Numbered from the stretch's first letter, positions 26,939 through 35,791 are shown. The stretch is 64,000 nt of DNA from PFJX01 sp040751755 (GCA_040751755.1 JBFMHC010000035.1:124001-188000), one strand, 5' to 3'. The notes: generated from the letters alone by a model not told the origin. A program made the numbers and translations.

Positions 26939-27322
26939 ATGGCAGAGAGCAGGAAGTACCACATCACCGTCACCGCCCAGGCGACCTTCGTACCGGAACA
27001 GTCCGACGAGAATGCCGGGCGCTACGTGTTCTCCTACACCATCCGCATCGAAAACACCGGCCAGATCGCGGCGCAGCTCATCTCGCGCCACTGGCTGATC
27101 AGCGACGCACACGACAAGGTGCAGGAGGTGCGGGGCCTCGGCGTGGTGGGCGAGCAGCCCTATCTGCGTCCCGGCGAGAGCTTCGAGTACACCAGCGGCA
27201 CCGCCATCGCCACGCCGGTGGGGGCGATGCGCGGCAGCTACCAGATGGTCGCGGAAGACGGCAGCCAGTTCGACGCGGAAGTGCCCGAATTCCTGCTCTC
27301 CATGCCGCGCATCCTGCATTGA
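26939..27322 (+). CDS. apaG: ApaG protein (Co2+/Mg2+ efflux-associated domain)
   Basis: ApaG (127 residues) has a fibronectin-III-like fold and is widespread in proteobacteria; its biochemical role is not settled. The start MAESRKYHITVTAQATFVPEQS matches family length. RYVFSYTIRIENTG, SRHWLISDAHDKVQEVRGLGVVGEQP and PGESFEYTSG are diagnostic. It diverges from rpe across a 167-base gap and is followed within seven bases by mltA. Confidence 0.94.
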   Translation: MAESRKYHITVTAQATFVPEQSDENAGRYVFSYTIRIENTGQIAAQLISRHWLISDAHDKVQEVRGLGVVGEQPYLRPGESFEYTSGTAIATPVGAMRGSYQMVAEDGSQFDAEVPEFLLSMPRILH

Positions 27323-27329
27323 CCGCGTG

Positions 27330-28652
27330 ATGATCCGGCCGTATCTCCTCGCCCTCGCGCTCGGACTGGCGGGGTGCGCCGGGGTCGCCCCGCCGCCCGC
27401 CGCACCGCCACAGGAAGCCTTGCCCACGCGCCCCGAGCCGGTGTTCGATCGGCCCGCGCCGCCTCAGCCGTTGCCCGCGGCCCCTACCGGTGTGAACGGC
27501 ACGACGACGGTGCCGGGCGGTGAGGCCCCCACCGCCGTGGAGCCCGTCAAGCCGGTGAGCGTGCCCACGGGGTCGTTCAGGCCGGCCGCCTGGGACCAGC
27601 TGCCCGGCTGGCAGGGCGACGACCTCGCCCAGGCCTGGCCGGCGCTGCTGCAGTCCTGCAAGGGGCTGCGCGGCAACCCGGCCTGGAGCGCCGTGTGCCA
27701 GGCCGCGCAGGGCCTGCCGGCGGAGCCCGACGCCGAGACGGTGCGGGCCTTCCTGCAGGGGGCGATGCAGCCCTGGCAGTCGCTGCAGCCGGACGGCGCG
27801 CAGGAGGGCCTGATCACCGGCTATTACGAACCGCTGCTGCGTGGCAGCCGCACCTTCGGCTACAAATACCGCTTCCCGGTCTATGCCGCGCCGGACGACC
27901 TGCTGGTGGTGGACCTCTCCGCCCTCTACCCCGAGCTGAAGAGCCTGCGCCTGCGCGGGCGCCTGCAGGGCAACAAGGTGGTGCCGTACTGGAGCCGTGC
28001 CGAGATCGAGACCGGCGCCGCGCCGGTGCGCGGCAAGGAGCTCGCCTGGGTGGACGATCCGGTGGAGCTGTTCTTCCTGCAGATCCAGGGCTCCGGCCGC
28101 ATCCGCATGGAGAACGGCGAGACCATGCGCATCGGCTACGCGGACCAGAACGGCCACCCCTACCGTTCCATCGGCAAGTGGCTGGTGGACAACGGCGAGC
28201 TGACCTTGGACAAGGCCTCCATGCAGGGCATCAAGGACTGGGGGCGCCGCAACCCCGAGCGCCTGCCAGCCCTGCTCAACGCCAATCCGAGCTACGTGTT
28301 CTTCCGCGAGTTGCCCAATAACGGTGCCGGGCCGCTCGGCGCCCTCGGCGTGCCGCTCACGGCGGAACGCAGCATCGCCGTCGACCCGCGCGTGATCCCG
28401 CTCGGCGCACCGGTGTGGCTGGCGACCACGCGCCCCAACTCCAGCGATCCCATGGCCCGCCTGGTCATGGCCCAGGACACCGGCGGCGCGATCCGCGGCA
28501 ACGTGCGCGCGGACTTCTTCTGGGGCTTCGGCGACGAGGCCGGCAGGCAGGCGGGGGCGATGAAGCAGAGGGGGCGCATGTGGGTGCTGCTGCCCAGGGA
28601 TTACCCGATGCCGCAGCCAAATGGCATTGGCGGCCAACTTGGCCTAAAGTAG
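27330..28652 (+). CDS. mltA: Membrane-bound lytic murein transglycosylase A
   Basis: MltA (440 residues) cleaves peptidoglycan to 1,6-anhydro products from the inner face of the outer membrane. A lipoprotein signal ends in LALGLAGC, followed by a long proline-rich linker (about residues 20-75). The MltA core has EGLITGYYEPLLRGSR, VELFFLQIQGSGRIRM and SIGKWLV; the 3D domain near the C-terminus has VDPRVIPLGAPVW and AQDTGGAIRGNVRADFFWG with the catalytic aspartate. A GTG one codon earlier (27327) is an alternative start. Confidence 0.93.
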   Translation: MIRPYLLALALGLAGCAGVAPPPAAPPQEALPTRPEPVFDRPAPPQPLPAAPTGVNGTTTVPGGEAPTAVEPVKPVSVPTGSFRPAAWDQLPGWQGDDLAQAWPALLQSCKGLRGNPAWSAVCQAAQGLPAEPDAETVRAFLQGAMQPWQSLQPDGAQEGLITGYYEPLLRGSRTFGYKYRFPVYAAPDDLLVVDLSALYPELKSLRLRGRLQGNKVVPYWSRAEIETGAAPVRGKELAWVDDPVELFFLQIQGSGRIRMENGETMRIGYADQNGHPYRSIGKWLVDNGELTLDKASMQGIKDWGRRNPERLPALLNANPSYVFFRELPNNGAGPLGALGVPLTAERSIAVDPRVIPLGAPVWLATTRPNSSDPMARLVMAQDTGGAIRGNVRADFFWGFGDEAGRQAGAMKQRGRMWVLLPRDYPMPQPNGIGGQLGLK

Positions 28653-28682
28653 GACATCCAACGAAGCAAGGGGGCATTCGCC

Positions 28683-28883
28683 ATGATCAGCGGTGTATCT
28701 TCGACCGAGCAGTCCCAGGCCACCAGCCAGTTGCAGGCCAACATCGTCGCGGTGCGCAACGAGGCGCAGAACCAGCAGCGCATCGCCGACAACCTCGCGC
28801 AGCAGGCGCAAAGATCGCAGGAACAGGTGCAGACCACCTCCAATCCCAGCGGCGTCGGCGGCAACGTCGACACCTATGCCTGA
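28683..28883 (+). CDS. Small hypothetical protein, possibly motility-related
   Basis: The 66-residue product is glutamine- and serine-rich, with an almost uncharged helical region (about residues 8-50) and an end reading NPSGVGGNVDTYA. This tail and the N-terminal MISGVSS recall flagellar rod-type termini and small proteins linked to motility, but I cannot assign a family. AAGGGGG lies eight bases before the ATG, supporting translation. It stands alone between mltA and the convergent TonB-like gene. Confidence 0.6.
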   Translation: MISGVSSTEQSQATSQLQANIVAVRNEAQNQQRIADNLAQQAQRSQEQVQTTSNPSGVGGNVDTYA

Positions 28884-28892
28884 GCCTGACGT

Positions 28893-29615
28893 TCAGTCCA
28901 GCTCGAACACCACCCGCATATAGGCCTGGTAGCGGACTGGCCGGCCGTCCTTGATGGCAGGCTCGAAGCGTCCGCTGCGGAAGGCCTTGATCGCCGCCTC
29001 ATCGAACACGCCTGGGGCGCTGCTCTCCACCACCTCCACATCCTGGACCCGTCCCAGGTCATCGATCCTCACCATCAGCTTCAGCGTCCCTTCCTGGCCC
29101 CGCTGGCGTGCCGCCAGCGGGTACTCGGGGTGGATCGTGCCGATTGCCTTGGGATGACGGTCGACCTCGCGCGCCTGATACCAGGTGGTGTCGATGGGCG
29201 AGGGCAGCGCGAGCGTCGGCGGGGCCGCGGGTGCCGCCGGACCCGCCAGCGCGGGCTGGGCCGGTGCAGGCGGGGCGGCCTGGGGGGGCGGTGGCGGCTG
29301 GACGGCCGGTTCGGGCACCTTGACCGGTGCCGGCCGCTCGCTGGCCAGGGTGGTTGGCGCGGGTTCGGGCAGGGAGGTCGGTTTCGGGGGGATGGGGAGC
29401 GGCGGCGCGACGGCGACGACCTCTTCCTCCGGCACGGACTCGCGCTCAGGGGCGCGCGGCGTCTGCAGGCGCGCCCTGATCACCACGGCCTCCTGGCCGA
29501 CGTACGCGGGCAGCGGCTGCAGGACGGCCAGCAGGGCGAGGTGCAGGGCGAGCGAGACCGCCAGGCTGCGCGCCAGCGGTTGCCGGGTGATTTCCTGCCA
29601 GGAGACGGCGGCCAC
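28893..29615 (-). CDS. TonB-family energy transducer
   Basis: The 240-residue protein has an N-terminal cytoplasmic stretch and one membrane anchor (LAVSLALHLALLAVLQPLPAYV, about residues 17-38). A proline- and alanine-rich periplasmic spacer spans about residues 65-140. The C-terminal TonB domain reads HPEYPLAARQRGQEGTLKLMVRIDDLGRV ... AFRSGRFEPAIKDGRPV. It would couple the ExbBD proton motor to an outer-membrane receptor; neither partner is nearby. The only usable start is GTG. It follows dsbC on the same strand. Confidence 0.82.
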   Translation of the reverse strand: MAAVSWQEITRQPLARSLAVSLALHLALLAVLQPLPAYVGQEAVVIRARLQTPRAPERESVPEEEVVAVAPPLPIPPKPTSLPEPAPTTLASERPAPVKVPEPAVQPPPPPQAAPPAPAQPALAGPAAPAAPPTLALPSPIDTTWYQAREVDRHPKAIGTIHPEYPLAARQRGQEGTLKLMVRIDDLGRVQDVEVVESSAPGVFDEAAIKAFRSGRFEPAIKDGRPVRYQAYMRVVFELD

Positions 29616-29672
29616 GGCGGCGGTCTCGACGGAAGGCCTGGTGGCGGCCCTGCGCAGGTGCGGCGCCGGCGC

Positions 29673-30416
29673 TCAGCGCGCCTCGGCCGCCGTCAGCATG
29701 GCGTCCAGCTGCGCCGCCGGCACGAAGCCGGGGATGCGCTTGCCGTTGGCGAGGATCATGGCGGGCGTGCCCTCGACCTTGAGGCGCGCGCCCAGGGCCA
29801 GGTTCTTCTCGACGGGGTTGCTGCAACCCGCCTTGCCACCCGGCACCCTGCCCTTGAGCATCAGGTCCAGCCAGGCCTGTGCGCGGTCCTTGGCGCACCA
29901 CACCAGCCTGGCCTTGCGCGCGGCGTCCTGGTGGAAGGGCAGGGGGTAGAGGAAGGTGTAGATGGTGACGTTGTCGAGCTTGCTGAACTCCTGCTCGGCC
30001 TTCTTGCAGTAGGGGCAGTCCGGGTCGGAGAACACCGCCAGCCTGCGCTGGCCGTTGCCACGCACCACCTTGATCGCGTCCTGCAGCGGCAGGGTCTCCC
30101 ACTTCACCTCGGTGAGCTTGTCCATGCGCTCCTTGGTGAGGTTGCGGCGGTTCTTCACGTCCAGCAGCTCGCCCACCATGAGGTACTGCCCGTTCTTGTC
30201 GGCGTAGATCACCATCGGCCCCTGCTCGCCGTCGAGCGTGACCTCGAAGATGCCATCCATGCCGGTCTTGTCGATCTTCACGGACTTGGCGCCGGGGGCG
30301 AGGGCCTGGACGGCCTGGCGGACCTCCTTCTCGCCCGCGTGGCTGGCGGGGAGGGCGGTGAGCAGGGCGGCGGCGAGGAGGGGGATGAGGATGCGGGGCG
30401 TGATGCGGGCTTTCAT
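29673..30416 (-). CDS. dsbC: Thiol:disulfide interchange protein DsbC
   Basis: DsbC (247 residues) is the periplasmic disulfide isomerase. It has a signal peptide (PLLAAALLTALPASHA), an N-terminal dimerisation domain (about 25-85) and a thioredoxin-fold domain with the active site DPDCPYCKK near residue 134. The cis-proline loop reads VEGTPAMILANG. A second cysteine pair (WCAK and AGCSN) is present as in E. coli. I chose the ATG at 30416, which has GGA upstream; an ATG four codons earlier is possible. Confidence 0.92.
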   Translation of the reverse strand: MKARITPRILIPLLAAALLTALPASHAGEKEVRQAVQALAPGAKSVKIDKTGMDGIFEVTLDGEQGPMVIYADKNGQYLMVGELLDVKNRRNLTKERMDKLTEVKWETLPLQDAIKVVRGNGQRRLAVFSDPDCPYCKKAEQEFSKLDNVTIYTFLYPLPFHQDAARKARLVWCAKDRAQAWLDLMLKGRVPGGKAGCSNPVEKNLALGARLKVEGTPAMILANGKRIPGFVPAAQLDAMLTAAEAR

Positions 30417-30436
30417 ACGGGATTCCATGGGGGTGA

Positions 30437-31600
30437 TCAAAGCGTGGCGTGGCGCGCCAGGGCCTGGTTGAGCGGGTCGAACCACCCGGTCAGGCTCATG
30501 CCCGTGTTGCGCAGGGTCTGCGTCAGTCCGTCCCGGCGGGCGAAAAGTTTCTTCAGGCCGCCGGTGGTGAACTGCATCGACACCACGTCCTCGCGGCGGC
30601 GTGCCGCATACGAGGTGAGACGGCCGATCTCGCCCGGGTCGCCGCCACTGGCGAGCATCCCGGCGAGCAGGCGCGAGTCGCGGAAGCCGAGGTTGACGCC
30701 CTGGCCGGCGAGCGGATGCACGGTGTGGGCGGCGTCGCCCAGCAGCAGCAGGCCGGGGCGCACCCATTCGCGCGCGCGGCGGCGGATCAGCGGGAAGCCG
30801 GCGGCGGGCGTGATGCAGGTCAGCTCGCCGAGCGCGTGGCCGCCCGCTTCGGCGACGCGCCGCGCCAGTTCCGCCGGCGCCAGGGCCTGCAGTTCGGTGG
30901 CGTGTTCCGGTGGCGTCGACCAGACGATGCTGATGCGCTTGCCCGCGAGGGGCAGGTAGGCGAGCACGCCGTCGGCGCGGAACCACTGCCAGGCGATGCC
31001 GCGATGCGGCCTCTCGGTCTCGAAGTTGGCGACCACGCCGACGTGCCGGTAGTCGTCGACGTCGATGCCGATGCCGGCCTGCTCGCGCAGCCAGGAATGG
31101 GCGCCGTCCGCGGCCACCAGCAGGCGGGTGCGCAGGCTGGTGCCATCGGCCAGGTGCAGGGTGTGGCCGCCACTGCTGTCCCAGGTGACGGATGCGGCGC
31201 GCGCGGCGGTTACGCGCACGTTGGGACTGTCGCGCCAGGACTGCCAGAGCGCCCACTGCAGGCGGTTGTTCTCGGCGATCCAGGCCAGTTCCGGCAGGCC
31301 CGCGTCGAGGGCGTCGAAGCACAGGCGCCCGCCGTCGTCGCCGTGGATGCGCATCTGCTGCACGGCCTGGGCGCGCACCGCCTCGTTCCAGGCGCCCAGC
31401 GAGCGCAGCCACTCGACGTTGCCCGGGCTGTAGGCGTAGATGCGGTTGTCCCAGGCCTCGTCCGGTTCGCCGGGCGGATGGGGTTCCACCAGGACCACGC
31501 TGTAGGCGGTATGGCGCAGGGCCGAGACGAGGGCGGCGCCGTTGAGGCCGCCGCCGAGGACGACGATGTCGGCGGTCTGGTGTTGCGCGGTCTCTACCAT
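30437..31600 (-). CDS. UbiH/UbiF/COQ6-family FAD monooxygenase
   Basis: The 387-residue flavoprotein belongs to the ubiquinone ring hydroxylases. Motifs are the FAD-binding DIVVLGGGLNGAALVSALRH, the NRIYAYSPGNVEWLRSLGAW segment, the middle DGAHS motif (VAADGAHSWLREQ) and the C-terminal GDAAHTVHPLAGQGVNLGFRD. Its start overlaps the end of ubiH by seven bases, so the two are coupled. Which ring carbon it hydroxylates (UbiF, UbiI or UbiH role) cannot be told from sequence alone. Confidence 0.88.
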   Translation of the reverse strand: MVETAQHQTADIVVLGGGLNGAALVSALRHTAYSVVLVEPHPPGEPDEAWDNRIYAYSPGNVEWLRSLGAWNEAVRAQAVQQMRIHGDDGGRLCFDALDAGLPELAWIAENNRLQWALWQSWRDSPNVRVTAARAASVTWDSSGGHTLHLADGTSLRTRLLVAADGAHSWLREQAGIGIDVDDYRHVGVVANFETERPHRGIAWQWFRADGVLAYLPLAGKRISIVWSTPPEHATELQALAPAELARRVAEAGGHALGELTCITPAAGFPLIRRRAREWVRPGLLLLGDAAHTVHPLAGQGVNLGFRDSRLLAGMLASGGDPGEIGRLTSYAARRREDVVSMQFTTGGLKKLFARRDGLTQTLRNTGMSLTGWFDPLNQALARHATL

Positions 31601-32799
31601 GTCTGCGCCCCGAACATCATCTTGCGCGCGAACACGGTCTTCAGCGGCGGCAGCACGTCGAGCGCCGCGAGGGCGAGGCCGCGCCCCTGGCGCAGCATGG
31701 CGTTGTCGTTGGAGAAGCCCGCCACCAGCAGGTCGGTCATCAGGCTGCCGCCGAAGATGTCGGCATGGCGCTGGCGCGCGTAGCCGGCGAGCGGCGCGGC
31801 GCCGATGCGCTCGCGCGGCAGGTCGAGCAGGGCCTCGGCGAGCTTCCAGGCGTCGCGCAGGCCCAGGTTGAAGCCCTGGCCGGCCACCGGATGCAGGACG
31901 TGTGCCGCGTTGCCGATGCGGACCAGGCGCGGGCTGCCGCTCTCGCGGGCGAGCGAGAGGCGCAGCGGGAAGGCGGCGCGCGGCCCGGCGGCGAGGAAGC
32001 GGCCCTGGCGGTCGCCGAAGGCGGCCTGCAGCCGCGCCAGGAACTCGGCGTCGGCGAGGGCGAGGCGTTCCTCCACCTGCGCGGCGGGGGTGGTCCACAC
32101 CAGGGCATAGTTCCCCTCGCCCTCCGAGGGGAGAGGGGCTGGGGGAGAGGGTGGATCCAGCGGTAGCAGGGCGATCGGCCCGTCCGGGGTGAAGCGCTCG
32201 TAGGCGCGTCTGGCGTGCGGCAGCTCGGTGCGCACGGTGCAGACCACGGCGGACTGGCCGTAGTCCTTCTCCTCGCGCATCTGCGCCGGCAGGGCCTTGC
32301 CGCCTTCCGAGAGGACGACGAGGCCGGCAGTCAGGAGGTGTTCCTCGCCCTCGCGCGCGTAGCGCACCATGCCGTAGCCCGCGGTGGCACCGGCCTGGGT
32401 GACGCGCGCGCCCGTCACCACCTGCGCGCCGGACTCGACGAGTCGGCGCGCCATGGCGGCGTAGAGGTCGCCGTACTCGGCGACGTAGCCGAGGGCGGGT
32501 ACGCCCATCGCGCCGGCATCGAGTTCGGCGCGGCCGAAGCCGCCGCGCTGCGAGACGTGGATGCGCTCGATGGCGGTGGCGCGCGGCGCGAGGTGTTCCC
32601 ACACCCCCAGGCGTTGCAGTATCAGGCGGCTGCCCTCGGACAAGGCGATGGCGCGCGGGTCGGGTGCCTCCAGCGTGCTGCGCGCCTCCAGCACCACCAC
32701 GTCCAGGCCGCTGTCCTGCAGGGCGGCGGCGAGGGCGGCGCCGACCGGGCCGCCGCCGACGATGGCGATGTCGGCGTGGGTGGGGGTCTCAGCGCTCAC
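31594..32799 (-). CDS. ubiH: Ubiquinone hydroxylase UbiH, with an in-frame repeat insertion
   Basis: This 401-residue UbiH-type monooxygenase shows the FAD motif DIAIVGGGPVGAALAAALQ, RAIALSEGSRLILQRLGVW, and GNAAHVLHPVAGQGFNLGLRDAWKLAEAL near the C-terminus. Between GPIALLPL and YALVWTTP, normally joined by a short turn, is an extra DPPSPPAPLPSEGEGN encoded by a palindromic repeat (see the repeat entry). The frame stays open, so the protein is probably still made. It overlaps pepP by 11 bases and the next monooxygenase by seven. Confidence 0.9.
   Translation of the reverse strand: MSAETPTHADIAIVGGGPVGAALAAALQDSGLDVVVLEARSTLEAPDPRAIALSEGSRLILQRLGVWEHLAPRATAIERIHVSQRGGFGRAELDAGAMGVPALGYVAEYGDLYAAMARRLVESGAQVVTGARVTQAGATAGYGMVRYAREGEEHLLTAGLVVLSEGGKALPAQMREEKDYGQSAVVCTVRTELPHARRAYERFTPDGPIALLPLDPPSPPAPLPSEGEGNYALVWTTPAAQVEERLALADAEFLARLQAAFGDRQGRFLAAGPRAAFPLRLSLARESGSPRLVRIGNAAHVLHPVAGQGFNLGLRDAWKLAEALLDLPRERIGAAPLAGYARQRHADIFGGSLMTDLLVAGFSNDNAMLRQGRGLALAALDVLPPLKTVFARKMMFGAQTW
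32113..32158. repeat. REP-like palindromic repeat inserted inside ubiH
   Basis: A G/C-skewed segment folds as CCCCTC (32113-32118) with GAGGGG (32133-32138) around an inner CCCT / AGGG stem, followed by a GGGGGAGAGGGTGG tail. The pattern of a CCCCTC...GAGGGG hairpin beside a purine-rich arm is that of short repeats usually found between genes. Here it lies in the coding region, adding about 15 codons without breaking the frame. Confidence 0.65.
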
Positions 32800-34096
32800 G
32801 CATGTGCTCCTCGATGTCCTTGACCGCCTTCGGCACGCCGGCGGTGAGGACGCGGCAGCCCGCGTCCGTGACCACCACGTCGTCCTCGATGCGGATGCCG
32901 ATGTTGTGCAATGCCGTCGGTACGTCGGCGGCGGGGCGGATGTAGAGGCCGGGCTCGACGGTCAGGGCCATGCCGGGCTCAAGTTTCCGCCACTCGCCGC
33001 CCTGCTTGTATTCGCCCGCGTCGTGCACGTCCAGGCCCAGCCAGTGGCCGGTGCGGTGCATGTAGAAGCGCTTGTAGGCCTCGGATTCGATCAGGCCGTC
33101 CACCTCGCCGCTGAGCAGTTTCAGGTCGACCATGCCCTGGGTGAGTACGCGCAGGGCGGCCTCGTGCGGCGCGTTGAAGGTGTTGCCTGGGCGCACCGCG
33201 TCGATCGCCGCCAGCTGCGCCGCCAGGACGAGCTCGTAGGCGTCGCGCTGGGCGGCGCTGAAGCGGCCGTTCACCGGGAAGGTACGGGTGATGTCGGCGG
33301 CGTAGCCGTGGTACTCGCCGGCGGCGTCGATGAGCAGCAGGTCGCCGTCCCTGAGCGGCTGGTCGTTGCTGACGTAGTGCAGCACGCAGGCGTTGGCGCC
33401 GCCGGCGACGATGGAGGTGTAGGCGGGGGCCTGGCAGCCTTCCTGGCGGAAGGCGCGCAGCAGTTCCGCCTCGATCTCCCATTCCCCCTTGCCGGGGCGG
33501 CAGGCGCGCATGGCGGCGAGGTGGGCGCGCGCGGAGATGTCGGCGGCGCGCTGCATCAGCCCGACCTCGTGCGCGTCCTTGACCAGGCGCATGGCGTCGA
33601 CCAGGGCGTGCGCGTCGCTCAGCGTCGCGGGGGCGGTGACGCCGGCGCGGGCGCGGCCGCGCACGGTGTTGATCCAGCCCATGACGCGGGCGTCCCAGGC
33701 GGCGTCGGCGCCGAAGGCGTAGGCGACGCGCGGCTGGTTCTCCAGCAGCTTCGGCAGGCGCTTGTCCAGCTCGTCATAGGGGTAGGCGGCGTCGAAGCCG
33801 AAGGCCGCCTTCGCCGCCCTGGGGCCGAAGCGGAAGCCGTCCCAGATCTCGCGCTCTTCATTCTTCTCGCGGCAGAACAGGATCTGCCGCGGACGCTTGC
33901 CAGCCACCAGCACCAGCACCGCCTCCGGCTCCGGGAAGGCGGTGAGGTAATAGAAATGGCTGTCGAAGCGGTAGGGGTAGTGGGCGTCGCGGTTGCGGAT
34001 CGCCTCCGGCGCGGTGGCGAGGATCAGCACCCCCTCGCCCAGGGTCTTGAGCAGGCGGGCGCGGCGCGCGCGGTGCACGGCGATGTCAGGCTGCAT
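32789..34096 (-). CDS. pepP: Xaa-Pro aminopeptidase
   Basis: PepP (435 residues) removes N-terminal residues next to proline. The N-terminal domain includes NRDAHYPYRFDSHFYYLTAFPEPEAV. The C-terminal pita-bread domain carries the dimetal ligands in LLIDAAGEYHGYAADITRTFP, HRTGHWLGLDVHD, TVEPGLYI and GIRIEDDVVV. pepP upstream of ubiH is a classic proteobacterial arrangement. Its start overlaps the end of murU by 11 bases. Confidence 0.95.
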   Translation of the reverse strand: MQPDIAVHRARRARLLKTLGEGVLILATAPEAIRNRDAHYPYRFDSHFYYLTAFPEPEAVLVLVAGKRPRQILFCREKNEEREIWDGFRFGPRAAKAAFGFDAAYPYDELDKRLPKLLENQPRVAYAFGADAAWDARVMGWINTVRGRARAGVTAPATLSDAHALVDAMRLVKDAHEVGLMQRAADISARAHLAAMRACRPGKGEWEIEAELLRAFRQEGCQAPAYTSIVAGGANACVLHYVSNDQPLRDGDLLLIDAAGEYHGYAADITRTFPVNGRFSAAQRDAYELVLAAQLAAIDAVRPGNTFNAPHEAALRVLTQGMVDLKLLSGEVDGLIESEAYKRFYMHRTGHWLGLDVHDAGEYKQGGEWRKLEPGMALTVEPGLYIRPAADVPTALHNIGIRIEDDVVVTDAGCRVLTAGVPKAVKDIEEHMRER

Positions 34097-34784
34097 GCTT
34101 GAGCTCCTCGTCCAGGCTGGCCAGACGCTGCGGCGTGCCGACGTCCTCCCAGCGGCCCGTGAAGTGCTCGCCCGTGACCCGTCCCTGCTGCATGGCGGCG
34201 CGCAGCAGGGGGGCGAGCTTGGCCTTGGTCATGGGCGCGATGCCGGCGAACAGCTCGCGCCGGTAGCAGCCGATGCCGGAGAAGGTGAGGCGGCCGATGG
34301 CGTGGGTGGGGGGCTCCGCGACCCGGCCGTCCGCGAGCACGAAGTCGCCCTGCGGATGGTGCGGCGGGTTGTCGACCAGGACCAGGTGGGCGAGGTGGTC
34401 GGGGTTGCCGGCCATGTCGTCAAGCACGGGGCGCAGGCGCGCGTAGTCGAAATCGACGTAGACGTCGCCGTTGGTCACCACGAAGGGGGCGTCGCCGAGC
34501 AGGTCCAGGGCGGTGGCGATGCCACCCGCGGTCTCCAGCGGCTCCGGCTCGCGCGACCAGGCGATCTGCACCCCCAGCCGCCGGCCGTCGCCGAGGAAGT
34601 CCTCGATCTGCTGGCCGAGGTGGGCGTGGTTGACCACCAGCCCGCTGAAGCCGGCGGCGCGCAGGCGCTCGATCTGCCAGACGATCAGCGGCTTGCCGCC
34701 CGCCGCCAGCAGGGGCTTGGGGGTGTGGTCGGTGAGCGGGCGCATGCGCTCGCCCAGGCCGGCGGCGAGGATCATGGCCTTCAT
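34086..34784 (-). CDS. murU: N-acetylmuramate alpha-1-phosphate uridylyltransferase
   Basis: The 232-residue nucleotidyltransferase has the signature MKAMILAAGLGERMRPLTDHTPKPLLAAGGKPL and LETAGGIATALDLLGDAPFVVTNGDVYVDFD. With the adjacent AmgK kinase it fits MurU of the cell-wall recycling route that makes UDP-MurNAc directly from MurNAc, bypassing fosfomycin-sensitive MurA. Tandem ATGs overlap the amgK stop (TGATGATG); the second matches the P. putida protein, though 34787 is also possible. Confidence 0.88.
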   Translation of the reverse strand: MKAMILAAGLGERMRPLTDHTPKPLLAAGGKPLIVWQIERLRAAGFSGLVVNHAHLGQQIEDFLGDGRRLGVQIAWSREPEPLETAGGIATALDLLGDAPFVVTNGDVYVDFDYARLRPVLDDMAGNPDHLAHLVLVDNPPHHPQGDFVLADGRVAEPPTHAIGRLTFSGIGCYRRELFAGIAPMTKAKLAPLLRAAMQQGRVTGEHFTGRWEDVGTPQRLASLDEELKHAA

Positions 34785-34786
34785 CA

Positions 34787-35782
34787 TCAGAAGGTGTACC
34801 CCACGGCCTCCGCCTTGCCCTCGATCTCGTCGAGCAGGCGCAGGAAGTCGCCCAGGCCGTTGTAGCGCTGGCAGGCGCGGCGCAGGTAGTCCATCACCAG
34901 GGGCATGTCCTTGAGGTAGCCGTCCTTGCCGTCGCGGTGGCAGAGGCGGGCGAAGATGCCCAGCACCTTGATGTGGCGCTGCACGCCCATCCATTCGAAG
35001 TCGCGGTAGAACTCGCCGAAGTCCGCGTGCACCGGCAGCCGCGCCTTGCGCGCCGCCTCCCAGTAGCGCACGGTCCAGTCCAGCACGCGGTCCTCGTCCC
35101 AGCGGATGTAGGCGTCCTTGTATATGGAGGCGAGGTCGTAGGTGATGGGGCCGTACACGGCGTCCTGGAAGTCGATCACCCCGGGGTTGCCGGCGTCGGT
35201 GAGCATCAGGTTGCGCGAGTGCCAGTCGCGGTGCACGTAGACCTTCGGCTGCGCCAGGTTGTTGGCGAGGATGCGCTGGAAGGCCTCCTCCATGACCTGG
35301 CGCTGCGCGTCGGAGAGTTCCACCTTCAGGTGCTTGGCGAGGTACCAGTCCGGGAACAGGCGCATCTCGCGCATCAGCAGTTCCGCGTCGTAGGGCGGCA
35401 GTTCGCCCTCGCGGCTGGCGAGCTGGATCTTGACCAGCGAGGCGTTGGCGTCGCGGTAGAGGGCGTCGGCGTTGTCCTCGTTGAGGGCTGCGAGATAGGT
35501 GGTGCCACCCAGGTCGGAGATCAGCAGGAAGCCCTCGGCGAGGTTCTCGGCGAGGATCTCCGGGGTGTTGGCGCCGGCGGCGCGGAACAGGCGTGCCACG
35601 TGCAGCCAGGGGCGGCAGTCCTCGTGGCTGGGCGGGGCGTCCATGACGATGTGCGTGCCCCTGGCGGAGTGGGCGCGGAAGTAGCGGCGGAAGCTGGCGT
35701 CGGCGGAGGCGGGCTCGATCCGATCGAGTTCGGCGGGCAGGACCTCGCGGGTCCAGCTGGTCAGGCGTTGCAGGCGTTCCAA
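34787..35782 (-). CDS. amgK: Anomeric MurNAc/GlcNAc kinase
   Basis: AmgK (331 residues) is an APH-type sugar kinase that makes MurNAc alpha-1-phosphate for MurU. Visible are SADASFRRYFRA near the N-terminus, the catalytic loop VYVHRDWHSRNLMLTDAGNPGVIDFQDAVYGPITYDLAS, and GVQRHIKVLGIFARL, all typical of the family. The start is TTG; no in-frame ATG exists before residue 45. It diverges from lptD across only 50 bases, an arrangement common in beta- and gammaproteobacteria. Confidence 0.9.
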   Translation of the reverse strand: MERLQRLTSWTREVLPAELDRIEPASADASFRRYFRAHSARGTHIVMDAPPSHEDCRPWLHVARLFRAAGANTPEILAENLAEGFLLISDLGGTTYLAALNEDNADALYRDANASLVKIQLASREGELPPYDAELLMREMRLFPDWYLAKHLKVELSDAQRQVMEEAFQRILANNLAQPKVYVHRDWHSRNLMLTDAGNPGVIDFQDAVYGPITYDLASIYKDAYIRWDEDRVLDWTVRYWEAARKARLPVHADFGEFYRDFEWMGVQRHIKVLGIFARLCHRDGKDGYLKDMPLVMDYLRRACQRYNGLGDFLRLLDEIEGKAEAVGYTF

Positions 35783-35785
35783 AGA

Positions 35786-35791
35786 TATAAT
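35786..35791 (+). promoter_or_regulatory. Candidate -10 element of lptD
   Basis: A perfect TATAAT lies 41 bases before the lptD ATG, in the 50-base gap between divergent amgK and lptD. No good -35 hexamer is found 16-18 bases upstream, so the promoter would depend on an activator or be weak. Confidence 0.35.
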
